Of a DNA stretch of 32,634 bases, positions 1-7,265 are shown in pieces. The DNA is from Palsa-513 sp036510225. Its GTDB lineage: Bacteria > Actinomycetota > Thermoleophilia > Solirubrobacterales > Solirubrobacteraceae. Within the stretch, counting starts at the first letter, position 1. Every line of letters starts with the position of its first letter. The notes under the pieces were generated by a model. The model was not told the origin of the DNA, searched no databases, and worked only from the letters and a program-made list of their open reading frames with translations. Location: the NCBI GenBank assembly GCA_036510225.1, contig DATCEH010000078.1, positions 1 through 32,634 on the forward strand. Direction: 5' to 3'. Both the position numbers and the translations under genes were made by a program.

Positions 1-125
1 CGGGCTCCTCCCGGGCGGTGGAAGTGGATGGAAGACCTTCTTCGCGAAAGTAGCTGCCTGAGTCAGTCAGCTACTTTCGTTGGAGAGTCCACACCTATGA
101 TCCTCGACGGCATGCTCGCCAAGGC
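1..125. repeat. Dispersed intergenic repeat, copy 1
   Basis: About 92 bases here align with 16822-16914 at roughly three quarters identity, from a shared CTCCCGGGCGG block to a shared GGAGAGTCCAC block. A further match (99-125, around CCTCGACGGCA) recurs at 16979-17008 after extra DNA in the other copy. The core is a hairpin with 12-base arms, CGAAAGTAGCTG at 45-56 and CAGCTACTTTCG at 68-79. Inside it sits a near-palindrome of the TGACTGA-G-TCAGTCA type with one mismatch in this copy. The element starts at the window edge and may extend beyond it. No reading frame is conserved between the copies, so it looks non-coding. It could be an orphan TetR-type operator region, a mobile-element remnant or a structured RNA. 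Confidence 0.7.
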
Positions 126-222
126 CACTCGCCGCGTGAGCATGCCCGCCGCGAGTACCCCTTCATCTCCTTCGTCGCCACGCCGCCTCGCCCGTGAGCC
201 GCCGCCGACCGGCCGGGCACCG

Positions 223-228
223 TAGGCT
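223..228 (+). promoter_or_regulatory. Extended -10 box of a leaderless promoter
   Basis: TAGGCT lies exactly 7 bases before the GTG at 236. Several other genes in the window show the same TANNNT plus 6-7 bases plus start-codon layout, which places the transcription start on or next to the start codon. No Shine-Dalgarno sequence is present. Confidence 0.5.
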
Positions 229-235
229 CCCCTGT

Positions 236-565
236 GTGTCCGATCTCCCGACCGCCCCGGTAGCCGCCTGCGGCCTGATCGCCGGCTTCGGGGTCGCCGT
301 CGCGACCGGCTCGCGTCCGCTCGGCGGCCTGGTTCTCGCGATCTTCGGCATCTGGTGCCTCGTCGCCTGGGACCGCCGCGACGGCCGGCGGGTCGCCGTG
401 CAACTCGGCGCGTGCGGCCTCGGCGCGTTCGTCGCGTCCCACGTCCTCGGCCTCCTGATCGGAGCCTGGCCGGCGGTCTTCGTCGCCGCGGCGTTCACCG
501 CGGCGATGGCCTGGCGGCTGTCCGACGTCGGGCACAGGCCCCGCCGGCTGGCGGGACGGGCATAG
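236..565 (+). CDS. Small integral membrane protein, unknown function
   Basis: This 109-residue protein is almost entirely hydrophobic, with three to four likely membrane segments: residues about 6-25, 28-44, 55-75 and 78-93. The second is followed by a basic WDRRDGRR loop. I know of similar small hydrophobic proteins in actinobacteria but no function for them. The GTG at 236 was chosen because a TAGGCT -10 box sits 7 bases upstream, the leaderless layout seen elsewhere here. An alternative GTG at 194 would only add an arginine-rich stretch. Third codon positions are almost all G or C, which supports coding. Confidence 0.65.
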   Translation: MSDLPTAPVAACGLIAGFGVAVATGSRPLGGLVLAIFGIWCLVAWDRRDGRRVAVQLGACGLGAFVASHVLGLLIGAWPAVFVAAAFTAAMAWRLSDVGHRPRRLAGRA

Positions 566-622
566 CCGGACGGCCGCGGTAGGCGCGGATTGAGTCCGGC
601 GGACGCGACGCGCCCGCGGCGG

Positions 623-946
623 ATGCCCCGGCGGCGGGTGATCGTGATCGAGACCGGCCTGGTGCTCTTCTGCGGCCTGGTCGCCGTGATCGGTCTGCTC
701 GAGACGATCGGCTGCCTCAACGAGGGGCAGCCGACGACGATGGCGATCTGCGGCTGGTCAGGCGCCCGCCAGTCGTGGTACGCCGCCGGCCTGGCAGCCG
801 GCCCTGGGATCGCCCTCGTCGGCGTCGTCGTCGGCCACGTCAGGCACAGCTGGCGAATCGTCCTGCTCGCCGCCGGACTCGGACTGACAGTCGTGATCGG
901 GACGATGGTCTGGGGACTGCATTCGGTGCCGGTCCCCCAGCAGTAG
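623..946 (+). CDS. Small membrane protein, unknown function
   Basis: This 107-residue protein has a basic N-terminus (MPRRR) and three likely membrane helices: about residues 7-26, 50-70 and 78-97. Between the first two is a short loop with two cysteines that may face outside the cell (IGCLNEGQPTTMAICGW). I do not recognise the family. The frame stays open upstream to a TTG at 590, so the start is uncertain; ATG 623 gives a typical positive-inside membrane N-terminus. It lies 57 bases after another small membrane protein on the same strand and may be co-transcribed with it. Confidence 0.55.
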   Translation: MPRRRVIVIETGLVLFCGLVAVIGLLETIGCLNEGQPTTMAICGWSGARQSWYAAGLAAGPGIALVGVVVGHVRHSWRIVLLAAGLGLTVVIGTMVWGLHSVPVPQQ

Positions 947-1041
947 CCGCCAGACGAGCTCACGAGCTCACGAGCTCAGGACGACCGCCGCACGAGCGCG
1001 CCGGTGCCGTCGCGGGTCCGTCGATACCCGAATGTGGGGCC

Positions 1042-1459
1042 AACCTCGCCGGTCCGCTCGCCGAGGCCCGGGCCTCCCAGCAGGTGATCGCCGAGCAGAC
1101 GACCCTCGCCGAGCGGAACGCCGCCCTCAAGGAGCGCCAGCTCGAGGTCGAGGTCCGCCGCACTGACGACCGCACAGGCCGACGCCAAGGCGATCACCGC
1201 CCGCGCCAGCGCCCTGTCCGGCGAGAACCAGGGCCTGATCGCCGCCAACCAGCTCGTCGAGATGCTCCCCGACCTCGTCGTCGCCGCCGCCCAGGGGATC
1301 GAAGGCTCCCAGCTGACGATCCTCAACGGCGCCCAGGGCCTCAGCGAGTTCACGACCGGCCTGGCCGCCGAGGGACTGACCGTCTACGAAGCCCTCCGCC
1401 GGAGCCTCGCCGCCGTCAGCAGACCCACCGAACCCCCCGCCACGCCGGCCGCCGGCTGA
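1042..1459 (+). pseudogene. Flotillin C-terminal fragment, frameshifted
   Basis: Two successive frames together read as the C-terminal end of a flotillin/SPFH scaffold protein. The first (to about 1165) gives the coiled-coil stretch AEARASQQVIAEQTTLAERN and onward. The second (about 1164-1459) gives AQADAKAITARASAL, then NQLVEMLPDLVVAAAQG and SQLTILNGAQGLSEF, which are typical of the flotillin tail. The frame change falls near 1160-1170. The N-terminal membrane segment and SPFH domain, roughly 300 residues, are missing and not found upstream. This is a decayed remnant, not a functional scaffold. The last part could still be read from the ATG at 1262 as 65 residues, but I doubt it is made. Confidence 0.75.
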
Positions 1460-1791
1460 GCACCGCCCAAGTTCGTACTACTGGTTCCGCCCGCACCGAC
1501 CTGTCAAACGCCCTCCACCCCACACGCAGTCCCGCGGATGCAGTCCGCCCGCCCCCGTCCGACCCCGATCGCCACCCACCGAGATCAGGCCGCCGGCCGC
1601 TCGCCCAGACGACCATCCCCCTCCGCGCCCGAACTGTTCCCAGGCACTCACAGGCGGTTCCCATACGCCTGCGAGCGCGACGTGCGGGCCGCAGGGCGCC
1701 CCGACGAGAGTGAGCCCACCAGCCGAAACCCCCCGCCGGTGCCACTCGCGGGCGAGCGAGCCAGGCGCCGAAAGCACGGACGCCGCGAACG
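1460..1791. other. Intergenic stretch with no recognisable feature
   Basis: This stretch of about 330 bases lies between the flotillin remnant and the convergent small gene. Open frames exist on both strands, but none gives a sensible protein or a continuation of either neighbour. No clear hairpin followed by a T-run is visible. Confidence 0.5.
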
Positions 1792-2154
1792 CTATTGAGA
1801 GTGGAGGCGCAGCAGCTCTTCGCGGACCGAGTACGGCCGGCCCCACATCTGGGTGACCTCGATCCGGCCCTCCCGAACCTCCCGCACGGCGAGCTCGCCG
1901 ACCAGGCCGGCGTCGTCGAGCAGGGCGAGCGTCCCGTGGACCGTCGGCGCCGACGCCCCGTGTCCGAATCGATGTGCGACGAGGATCCGCCAATGCCAGT
2001 CGTGGCAGGAGTACGGCTGGGCGTTGCACGTGACCATGTAAACGGCCGCCTCGACGTACCGCGACTCGTCCGCGATCCGCAGATCCAGTTCGAGATCGGT
2101 CCAGTCATCCGGGAACGATCCGACGATCTGGCTGAACGTGTCCGCGAGCGCCAT
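1792..2154 (-). CDS. Conserved hypothetical protein, 120 residues
   Basis: A soluble protein starting MALADTFSQIVGSFPDDW, with a mixed alpha/beta pattern. It has a central CNAQPYSCHDWHWRILVAHRFG stretch rich in His, Trp and Cys and a C-terminal REVREGRIEVTQMWGRPYS segment. I recognise the style as an actinobacterial family of unknown function but cannot assign a role. The gene is divergent from ygfZ, with only 35 bases between the two starts. That gap holds opposing -10-like boxes: TAGGCT reading leftward at 2169-2164 and TATCCT reading rightward at 2177-2182. The two genes probably share a regulatory region. Confidence 0.7.
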   Translation of the reverse strand: MALADTFSQIVGSFPDDWTDLELDLRIADESRYVEAAVYMVTCNAQPYSCHDWHWRILVAHRFGHGASAPTVHGTLALLDDAGLVGELAVREVREGRIEVTQMWGRPYSVREELLRLHSQ

Positions 2155-2176
2155 GCCGCCGTCAGCCTACCGGGTC

Positions 2177-2182
2177 TATCCT
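2177..2182 (+). promoter_or_regulatory. -10 box of leaderless ygfZ promoter
   Basis: TATCCT lies 7 bases before ATG 2190, and there is no ribosome-binding site. The divergent gene's own -10-like box (TAGGCT on the other strand, 2164-2169) is only 7 bases away. Confidence 0.45.
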
Positions 2183-2189
2183 CGGATCC

Positions 2190-3179
2190 ATGACCACGAC
2201 CACCCTACCCGCGCCTCCCGACCCTCTCGAGCACCAGGCGCTGCTCGAGGGTGCCGGCCTGTTCGATCGGTCCGACCGGGGCAAGCTCGCCGTGACCGGC
2301 GACGAGGCCGACCGATTCCTCGACTCGATGCTCTCGAACGACATCGTCGGGATCCCGGTCGGCGGCGGCGCGTACACGACCCTGCTGACCCACAAGGGCC
2401 GTATCCTCGCCGACCCACGGGTCATCCGGACGACCGAGGGTTTCCTGCTCGACACCGAGCGCGTCGGCCTCCAGGCCCTCTTCGACGCGATCCGTCAGCT
2501 CCGGATCGGCTACCGGGCCGAGCTCCACAAGCGGACGCTCGAGCGCAGCCTCGTCTCGCTGATCGGTCCGCGGTCCGACGAACTCGTCGGCGACCCGCCG
2601 GCCGCCGGCGAGCATGCCAACGCCGAGACGACGATCGCCGGGGTACCGGTCGTCGTCGTCCGCACAGACGGCGGCCTCGACCTGATCTTCGCGTCGGAGG
2701 AGATCGCCGTCGTCCGCGGCGAGCTCGAACGACTCGGCGCGGTCCCAGTCGGCCAGGCCGCCGTCGAATGCGTCCGCATCGAACACGGCGCCCCCCGCCT
2801 GGGAGTCGACATGGATGAGACGACGATGCCCCAGGAAGCCGGGATCCACGAGCGGGCGGTCAGCTTCACGAAGGGCTGCTACGTCGGCCAGGAGACAGTC
2901 GCCCGGCTCTACTGGAAGGGCAAGCCCAACCGCCACCTCCGCGGTCTGCGCCTCTCCGGCCCGGCCAGCCCCGGCGACGAGCTTCGCCTCGGCGAGACCG
3001 TCGTCGGCGCGTTGACGAGCGTCGCCGTCTCCCCGCTCCACGGGCCGATCGCCCTCGCCCTCGTCCGTCGGGCCGCTGGTCCGGGCGACCGGCTGACGGT
3101 CGCCGACGGACCGCTGAGCGCCATCGTCACCGAGCTTCCGTTCACCGGCGGAGGGGATGCTCCCGGCGCGGAGCGATGA
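2190..3179 (+). CDS. ygfZ: YgfZ/GcvT-like folate-binding Fe-S cluster repair protein
   Basis: This 329-residue protein belongs to the folate-binding YgfZ family, which helps assemble or repair certain iron-sulfur proteins and resembles the glycine-cleavage T protein. The diagnostic KGCYVGQE motif is at residues 228-235, with the conserved cysteine at 230. The N-terminal half has the typical GKLAVTGDEADRFLDSMLSND segment, and the C-terminal barrel follows at about residues 250-320. Length is normal for the actinobacterial form. The start is the ATG 7 bases after a TATCCT box. The stop overlaps the next start as ATGA, so the downstream lipoprotein is translationally coupled. Confidence 0.92.
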   Translation: MTTTTLPAPPDPLEHQALLEGAGLFDRSDRGKLAVTGDEADRFLDSMLSNDIVGIPVGGGAYTTLLTHKGRILADPRVIRTTEGFLLDTERVGLQALFDAIRQLRIGYRAELHKRTLERSLVSLIGPRSDELVGDPPAAGEHANAETTIAGVPVVVVRTDGGLDLIFASEEIAVVRGELERLGAVPVGQAAVECVRIEHGAPRLGVDMDETTMPQEAGIHERAVSFTKGCYVGQETVARLYWKGKPNRHLRGLRLSGPASPGDELRLGETVVGALTSVAVSPLHGPIALALVRRAAGPGDRLTVADGPLSAIVTELPFTGGGDAPGAER

Positions 3180-3595
3180 CCCGAGGCCCCGGCCCACGCC
3201 TATCCGTCGGCCCGTGGCGTGCCGCAGTCCTGTCGCTCACGCTGGTCCTCGCCGGCTGCACCGACGGCCACTCGCAGCCCGGGCACTCAGCCCGTCAACC
3301 GCCGACGATCGTCGCGACCGCGATCACAGCCGGCGGCGTCAGCCTCTCCCCCGACCACCTTGGCCCCGGTCCGGTCAAGCTCGTGATCACGAACATGACC
3401 GACGCCTCCCAACAACTTGCCGTCGCGTCGACCGACGCCGGTTCCTTTCACCAGGAAACCGCTCCGATCAACCCGCAGGACATGGCCCAGCTCCGCGCCC
3501 GCCTGCTCCCCGGCAGCTATACCGTGAGCGTCCGGGCGGCCGGCGTCAAGAGCGCGAGCCTCGCTGTCGGGAGCGGGCCGCCGGCCCGACCGTAG
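3176..3595 (+). CDS. Putative lipoprotein with cupredoxin-like fold
   Basis: This 139-residue secreted protein has a basic N-terminus, a hydrophobic stretch and a lipobox LAGC ending at about residue 28, so it is probably lipid-anchored outside the membrane. The mature part (VKLVITNMTDASQQLAVAS, then LRARLLPGSYTVSVRAAGV) has the beta-strand pattern of copper-free cupredoxin-like domains. The expected copper-binding His/Cys set is absent. Its ATG overlaps the ygfZ stop (ATGA). The function is unknown, and the link to ygfZ may be only transcriptional. Confidence 0.75.
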   Translation: MTRGPGPRLSVGPWRAAVLSLTLVLAGCTDGHSQPGHSARQPPTIVATAITAGGVSLSPDHLGPGPVKLVITNMTDASQQLAVASTDAGSFHQETAPINPQDMAQLRARLLPGSYTVSVRAAGVKSASLAVGSGPPARP

Positions 3596-3816
3596 GACAG
3601 GCTGAGCGTCCCGCCGCCGGCCAGCGCCCTGCCGGTGGCCAGGTCGATGTCGAGGACCGTCTTCGAGCCGCCGGAACCGATCGGCCCGGACGCGTGAACC
3701 GAGCTCGCCCGGTCGGCCGCGGATCGAACTCCAGGGGGCCGGAGGGTCCCCGGACGCCGGTCGTACGTCGCTGCGACATCGATCCGCGATCTCGGCTATC
3801 TTCGCATTCACATAAC

Positions 3817-3950
3817 GAGCCGAGTCGCCGGTCTTCACGGACCGGTGAGCGGGGGAACCAAAAGCGGCAGTAGCCGCAGGGGCGAATCGCCGGATGCACG
3901 GCGTAGCGCAAGTTCGGTGCGCGAGCCCGTCAGCTCACCTCGCAGGCTCA
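3817..3950 (+). ncRNA. Cyclic di-AMP riboswitch (ydaO/yuaA type)
   Basis: The leader before the cell-wall hydrolase matches the ydaO/yuaA riboswitch layout. An outer stem pairs GAGCC (3817-3821) with GGCTC (3945-3949). A hairpin CCGGTC-loop-GACCGG lies at about 3828-3845. Then come the conserved AGCGGGGGAACC and AGGGGCGAATC blocks, small hairpins CGCCG/CGGCG and GCGCA/TGCGC, and the terminal CCCGTCAGCTCACCTCGCAGGC block seen in actinobacterial members. The family senses c-di-AMP and in actinobacteria commonly controls cell-wall hydrolases and resuscitation factors, which fits the gene 28 bases downstream. Elsewhere ligand binding usually turns expression off. The mechanism here is not visible. 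Confidence 0.9.
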
Positions 3951-3977
3951 AACCCGACCGCCAGGAGACGCAGGAAC

Positions 3978-5588
3978 ATGCATGACGGCCCGCGCGATCT
4001 GATCCGCCCCGACCTGTGGGCGGGATCACTGGAACGTTCTCTTGAGCGCCGTCGCCGGTCCCGGCGCGGCTCGATCGAGTTGGGCCGGCTGAGGGGAGCC
4101 CGCGAGCTCAGCAACCCCGAGGTCCTGCTCGACTCGCTCGAGCACTCCCGCGCCCGCCGCGACGCCGCCGAGCGGGCGAGTGGCCTGCCCGCCCCGGCGG
4201 CCCGCGGACTGTCGATCGTCGGCCTGATCGCCGCCGTCGCCGCGCCTGCGACCGGGGTCATGGCCGCCGTCGCCGCGGCCGCGACGCCGACCACCGGACA
4301 GGCCGACACCCCGCCTCCCACCGGACCTGCCGGTGCTCCAGCGACCGCCCCGGCGGTCAACGCCGACGTCGCGAGCCTCCAGAGGGCGCTTGGGCTTCCG
4401 GCCGACGGCTCGTTCGGCCCGCAGACGGCACGCGCCCTGAAGGCCTTCCAGAAGGCCCATCACCTGACCGCCGACGGCGTCGCCGGTCCGGCGACCCGCG
4501 CAGCCCTCGGGCTCGCGCCCGGCTCCGCGCTCAGCGAGTCCTCGACCGCCCGCGCCAAGGCGAAGCCGACCGCGACGACCGCCCGAGCCGCCCGGTCCGC
4601 GACGGCGAGCGCCGCCGTCAACAGCCCGGCCGGCGGGGTGTCCGCCGGCACACTCGCCCCGGCGAGCGCCTCACCCGCCGCCGCCCCGACCAAGACGGCG
4701 ACTCCGCCGACGGCTGCGGCCGTCAAGGCGCCCGCAGCCGCCGCCAAGCCGGCCGCCGTCACCTCCAAGGCGACGACCGCGCCGGCCAAGCCGGCCGTGC
4801 CTTCGGCCACACCTGCCAAGCACGCGGTGACCACGGGCGCGAGCACCGCGGCCGCGATCCGCAGCCTCCAGCGCAGGCTCGGCGTGTCCGCCGACGGGCA
4901 GTTCGGAGCTCACACGCGAAGCGCGCTCAAGCGCTTCCAGAAGGCCCACAAGCTGACCGTCGACGGGGTCGTCGGCCCGGACACGCTTGCCGCGCTCGGC
5001 CTCAAGAGCGCGACCGGCAAGTCGCTCGGAAATCTGCTGGCCGCGGTGACCGCGGCCGCGACGCCCGCCGTGGCGCCGGCCGCGGCGGCCCTCCCGACGG
5101 CTGCGACGCTCACGGCCGTCGTGACCGGCCCGGCCGCGCCGACGCCGACCGCAACGGCCGCGACGGCCGCCACCGGCGGCGCGGCCCCGACGGCTCCGCC
5201 CAGCGTCGCGGCCGCGACAAACCCCCAGGCCCCGGCCGAGATCGCCGCGATGGAGGCCGCCGGTGACCGGATCGCCACGCTCCCGTACATCTGGGGCGGT
5301 GGCCATGCTTCATTCGCCGCGAACGGGTACGACTGCTCCGGCTCGGTCTCCTACGTCCTCCACGCAGCCGGCCTGCTCAACACGCCCGAGGACTCGACCA
5401 CGCTCGAGAGCTACGGAGCCGCCGGGCCCGGCGCTGACGTGACGATCTACGCCAACGCGAGCCACGCGTTCATGGTCATCGACGGACGTCGGTTCGACAC
5501 CGTCGCCCTCCAGGAGACCGGCACCCGCTGGAGTGCGACGATCGGCTCGACCGCCGGCTACGTCGTCCGCCACCCAGTCGGCCTCTGA
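3978..5588 (+). CDS. Peptidoglycan hydrolase: two PG-binding domains plus NlpC/P60-like peptidase
   Basis: This 536-residue envelope protein probably cleaves peptidoglycan peptides. Residues 1-75 are charged and Arg-rich, and a hydrophobic segment follows at about 76-102 (membrane anchor or non-standard signal). PG-binding_1 domains lie at about 130-178 (GLPADGSFGPQTARALKAFQ) and 291-343 (GVSADGQFGAHTRSALKRFQ). They are separated by long Ala/Pro/Thr linkers. The C-terminal 115 residues form an NlpC/P60-like cysteine peptidase, with catalytic Cys453 in NGYDCSGSVSYVL and probable His496 in ASHAFMVIDG. ATG 3978 follows an AGGAGA-type site and the riboswitch; an in-frame upstream start at 3894 would lie inside the aptamer. 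The c-di-AMP control and domain set suggest a growth- or resuscitation-linked hydrolase. Confidence 0.88.
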   Translation: MHDGPRDLIRPDLWAGSLERSLERRRRSRRGSIELGRLRGARELSNPEVLLDSLEHSRARRDAAERASGLPAPAARGLSIVGLIAAVAAPATGVMAAVAAAATPTTGQADTPPPTGPAGAPATAPAVNADVASLQRALGLPADGSFGPQTARALKAFQKAHHLTADGVAGPATRAALGLAPGSALSESSTARAKAKPTATTARAARSATASAAVNSPAGGVSAGTLAPASASPAAAPTKTATPPTAAAVKAPAAAAKPAAVTSKATTAPAKPAVPSATPAKHAVTTGASTAAAIRSLQRRLGVSADGQFGAHTRSALKRFQKAHKLTVDGVVGPDTLAALGLKSATGKSLGNLLAAVTAAATPAVAPAAAALPTAATLTAVVTGPAAPTPTATAATAATGGAAPTAPPSVAAATNPQAPAEIAAMEAAGDRIATLPYIWGGGHASFAANGYDCSGSVSYVLHAAGLLNTPEDSTTLESYGAAGPGADVTIYANASHAFMVIDGRRFDTVALQETGTRWSATIGSTAGYVVRHPVGL

Positions 5589-5605
5589 GTCACCCGCCGG
5601 CGCTC

Positions 5606-5744
5606 GCCGGCCTCGCGCACGCCGCATCGGACCGCGGCCTTGCGCACGCCGGGTCGGACACCGGCCTCGCGCCCGCCGGGTCGGACGCCGGCCTCGCGAA
5701 GCGATCGGACGCCGGCCTCGCGAAGCGATCGGACGCCGGGCGCC
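5606..5744. repeat. Intergenic degenerate tandem repeat, 27/24-bp units
   Basis: Five head-to-tail units plus a partial sixth lie between the convergent hydrolase and glutamate dehydrogenase genes. Three 27-base units are at 5606-5632, 5633-5659 and 5660-5686. Two identical 24-base units are at 5687-5710 and 5711-5734. The core is GCCGGCCTCGCG ... TCGGAC, and the last two units share a 3-base deletion. The partial sixth unit runs to about 5744. Because the genes converge, it may act as a bidirectional transcription barrier; there is no spacer diversity to suggest CRISPR. Confidence 0.8.
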
Positions 5745-5807
5745 AGCGGCCCGAGCCGATCCGGCCGGACCACGGTCTGCGCGGATCCAGCGGAACATGG
5801 GTCGGGG

Positions 5808-7049
5808 CTACATGTAGTAGCCGCGGGCGAGCGCAGCCTCGAGCACCCGCTCGATGCCGATCGCGTAGGCGGCGGTCCGCATCCCCACCCGGTCGGCAGC
5901 TGCCCGCGCGGCAACCGCCTGGTAGGCGGTCGCCAGGATCCGGGCGAGCCGGTCGTTGACCTCGGGCTCCTCCCAGCCGACGTGCTGGAGATTCTGGGCC
6001 CACTCGAAGTAGGAGACGATCACACCGCCGGCGTTCGCGAGGATGTCGGGGACGACGAGGACGCCCTTGTCCCGGAGGATCTCGTCACCTGTCGGCGTCG
6101 TCGGCCCGTTCGCCCCCTCGATGACCAGCCGGGCTCGAATCCGATCGGCGTTCGCGGCGTGGATCGTCCCGCCGAGCGCGGCCGGAATGAACACGTCGCA
6201 GTCGAGTGAGCTCACCTCGTCTCCCCCGATCTCCTCGACGCCCGGGCCGCTGAACTCCGGGAGGGTTCCGCCGCCGCGCATGTGTGCGAGCAGCGCGTAT
6301 GGATCGATCCCGGCTTCCGAGTGAATCGCTCCGTTCACGTCGGCGACGCCGACCAGCTCGCAGCCCAGGTCACAGATCAGGCGGCCGGCCCACGAGCCGA
6401 CGTTGCCAAATCCCTGGATCACGACTCGACTGCGGTCCGGCTCGAGGCCGATCGCCGTTGCGGCCTCGATGTAGCAGCCGACGACGCCACGGCCGGTGGC
6501 CGACTCCCGGCCGAGCGATCCGCCCAGCGCGATCGGCTTGCCGGTCACGATCGCCGGTGTGTGGCCGTGGAGCTTGGAGTACTCGTCCATCATCCAGGCC
6601 ATCACCTGGGCGTTGGTGTTGACGTCCGGTGCCAGGATGTCCCGGGTCGGCCCGATCACCGCGGCGATCTTGTCGATCAGGGACCGGGTGATCCGCTCGA
6701 GCTCGTCGTCACCGAGCCGCCCGGCCGGGCAGTTGACGCCGCCCTTCGCGCCGCCGAACGGGACCCCGACGATCGCCGTCTTCCAGCTCATCAGGGCCGC
6801 CAGCGCGCGCACCTCGTCGAGATTGACCTCCTCGTGGTAGCGCATGCCGCCCTTGTAGGGCCCGCGCGCGCCGTTGTGCTGGACGCGGTAGCCCGAGAAG
6901 ACGTGGAGCTCACCGTCGGCGAGACGTACGGGAATCTGGACCTGTACCTCGCGACGCGCCGACCGCAGGACCGCCCGCGTGCCCGCTTCGAGTCCGAGCT
7001 GGTCGGCCGCGAGCTCGAAGTAGCGCATCGTGCTCTCGAAGACCGACAT
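5808..7049 (-). CDS. gdhA: Glutamate dehydrogenase
   Basis: This 413-residue Glu/Leu/Phe/Val dehydrogenase interconverts glutamate and 2-oxoglutarate plus ammonia using NAD(P). The substrate site shows GPYKGGMRYH (63-72) and MSWKTAIVGVPFGGAKGGV, with the probable catalytic lysine at 102. The dinucleotide-binding loop is QGFGNVGSWAG. The protein ends FEWAQNLQHVGW ... ARGYYM, as in bacterial RocG/GudB-like enzymes. I chose the ATG at 7049 because MSVFESTMRYFELAAD matches the normal N-terminus and length. The frame stays open to a GTG at 7178, adding a low-complexity Pro/Arg stretch, so a longer form cannot be excluded. The gene is divergent from ccr. Confidence 0.93.
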   Translation of the reverse strand: MSVFESTMRYFELAADQLGLEAGTRAVLRSARREVQVQIPVRLADGELHVFSGYRVQHNGARGPYKGGMRYHEEVNLDEVRALAALMSWKTAIVGVPFGGAKGGVNCPAGRLGDDELERITRSLIDKIAAVIGPTRDILAPDVNTNAQVMAWMMDEYSKLHGHTPAIVTGKPIALGGSLGRESATGRGVVGCYIEAATAIGLEPDRSRVVIQGFGNVGSWAGRLICDLGCELVGVADVNGAIHSEAGIDPYALLAHMRGGGTLPEFSGPGVEEIGGDEVSSLDCDVFIPAALGGTIHAANADRIRARLVIEGANGPTTPTGDEILRDKGVLVVPDILANAGGVIVSYFEWAQNLQHVGWEEPEVNDRLARILATAYQAVAARAAADRVGMRTAAYAIGIERVLEAALARGYYM

Positions 7050-7220
7050 CTCGGCCGGTCCGGCGCTCGGCGCCTTGTTCGCCACACGAGGCGACCGGTC
7101 CCGGTGGCCTGGGCTGTCAGGCGCAGGCGGGCTCGCGCCCGTGGCCTCCACGTCCCTGCCTGGTCCCCGGCGCGCCACGTCGACATGATGACGGGCGCGG
7201 CTGGCGGCGGCCTGCCGGTA

Positions 7221-7226
7221 TACGAT
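7221..7226 (+). promoter_or_regulatory. Candidate ccr promoter -10 box
   Basis: TACGAT lies within GGTATACGATTCC, 39 bases before the ccr ATG, leaving a short leader with a GAGAGG ribosome-binding site at 7250-7255. The overlapping TATA step also gives TATACC on the opposite strand, so the same site may serve the divergent gdhA gene. No convincing -35 box is visible. Confidence 0.4.
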
Positions 7227-7265
7227 TCCCCGGCCGTCCGCTCGCCAACGAGAGGCTCCACCGAC

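Noticed and set aside
2205..3197. A 330-residue open frame on the minus strand
   Set aside because: It is the mirror of ygfZ, which has the diagnostic KGCYVGQE motif. The minus-strand protein has no family features.
3596..3816. Possible gene remnant on the minus strand before the riboswitch
   Set aside because: A short stretch (SKTVLDIDLATGRAL) looks protein-like, but it has no start or family match, and its continuation runs antisense into the lipoprotein gene.
5606..5744. Possible CRISPR array
   Set aside because: Units abut without unique spacers and there are no cas genes; it is a simple tandem repeat.
6282..7265. Upstream extension of the ccr frame by 328 residues
   Set aside because: It is antisense to glutamate dehydrogenase and gives no recognisable domain. 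Ccr has a normal N-terminus at ATG 7266 with a ribosome-binding site.
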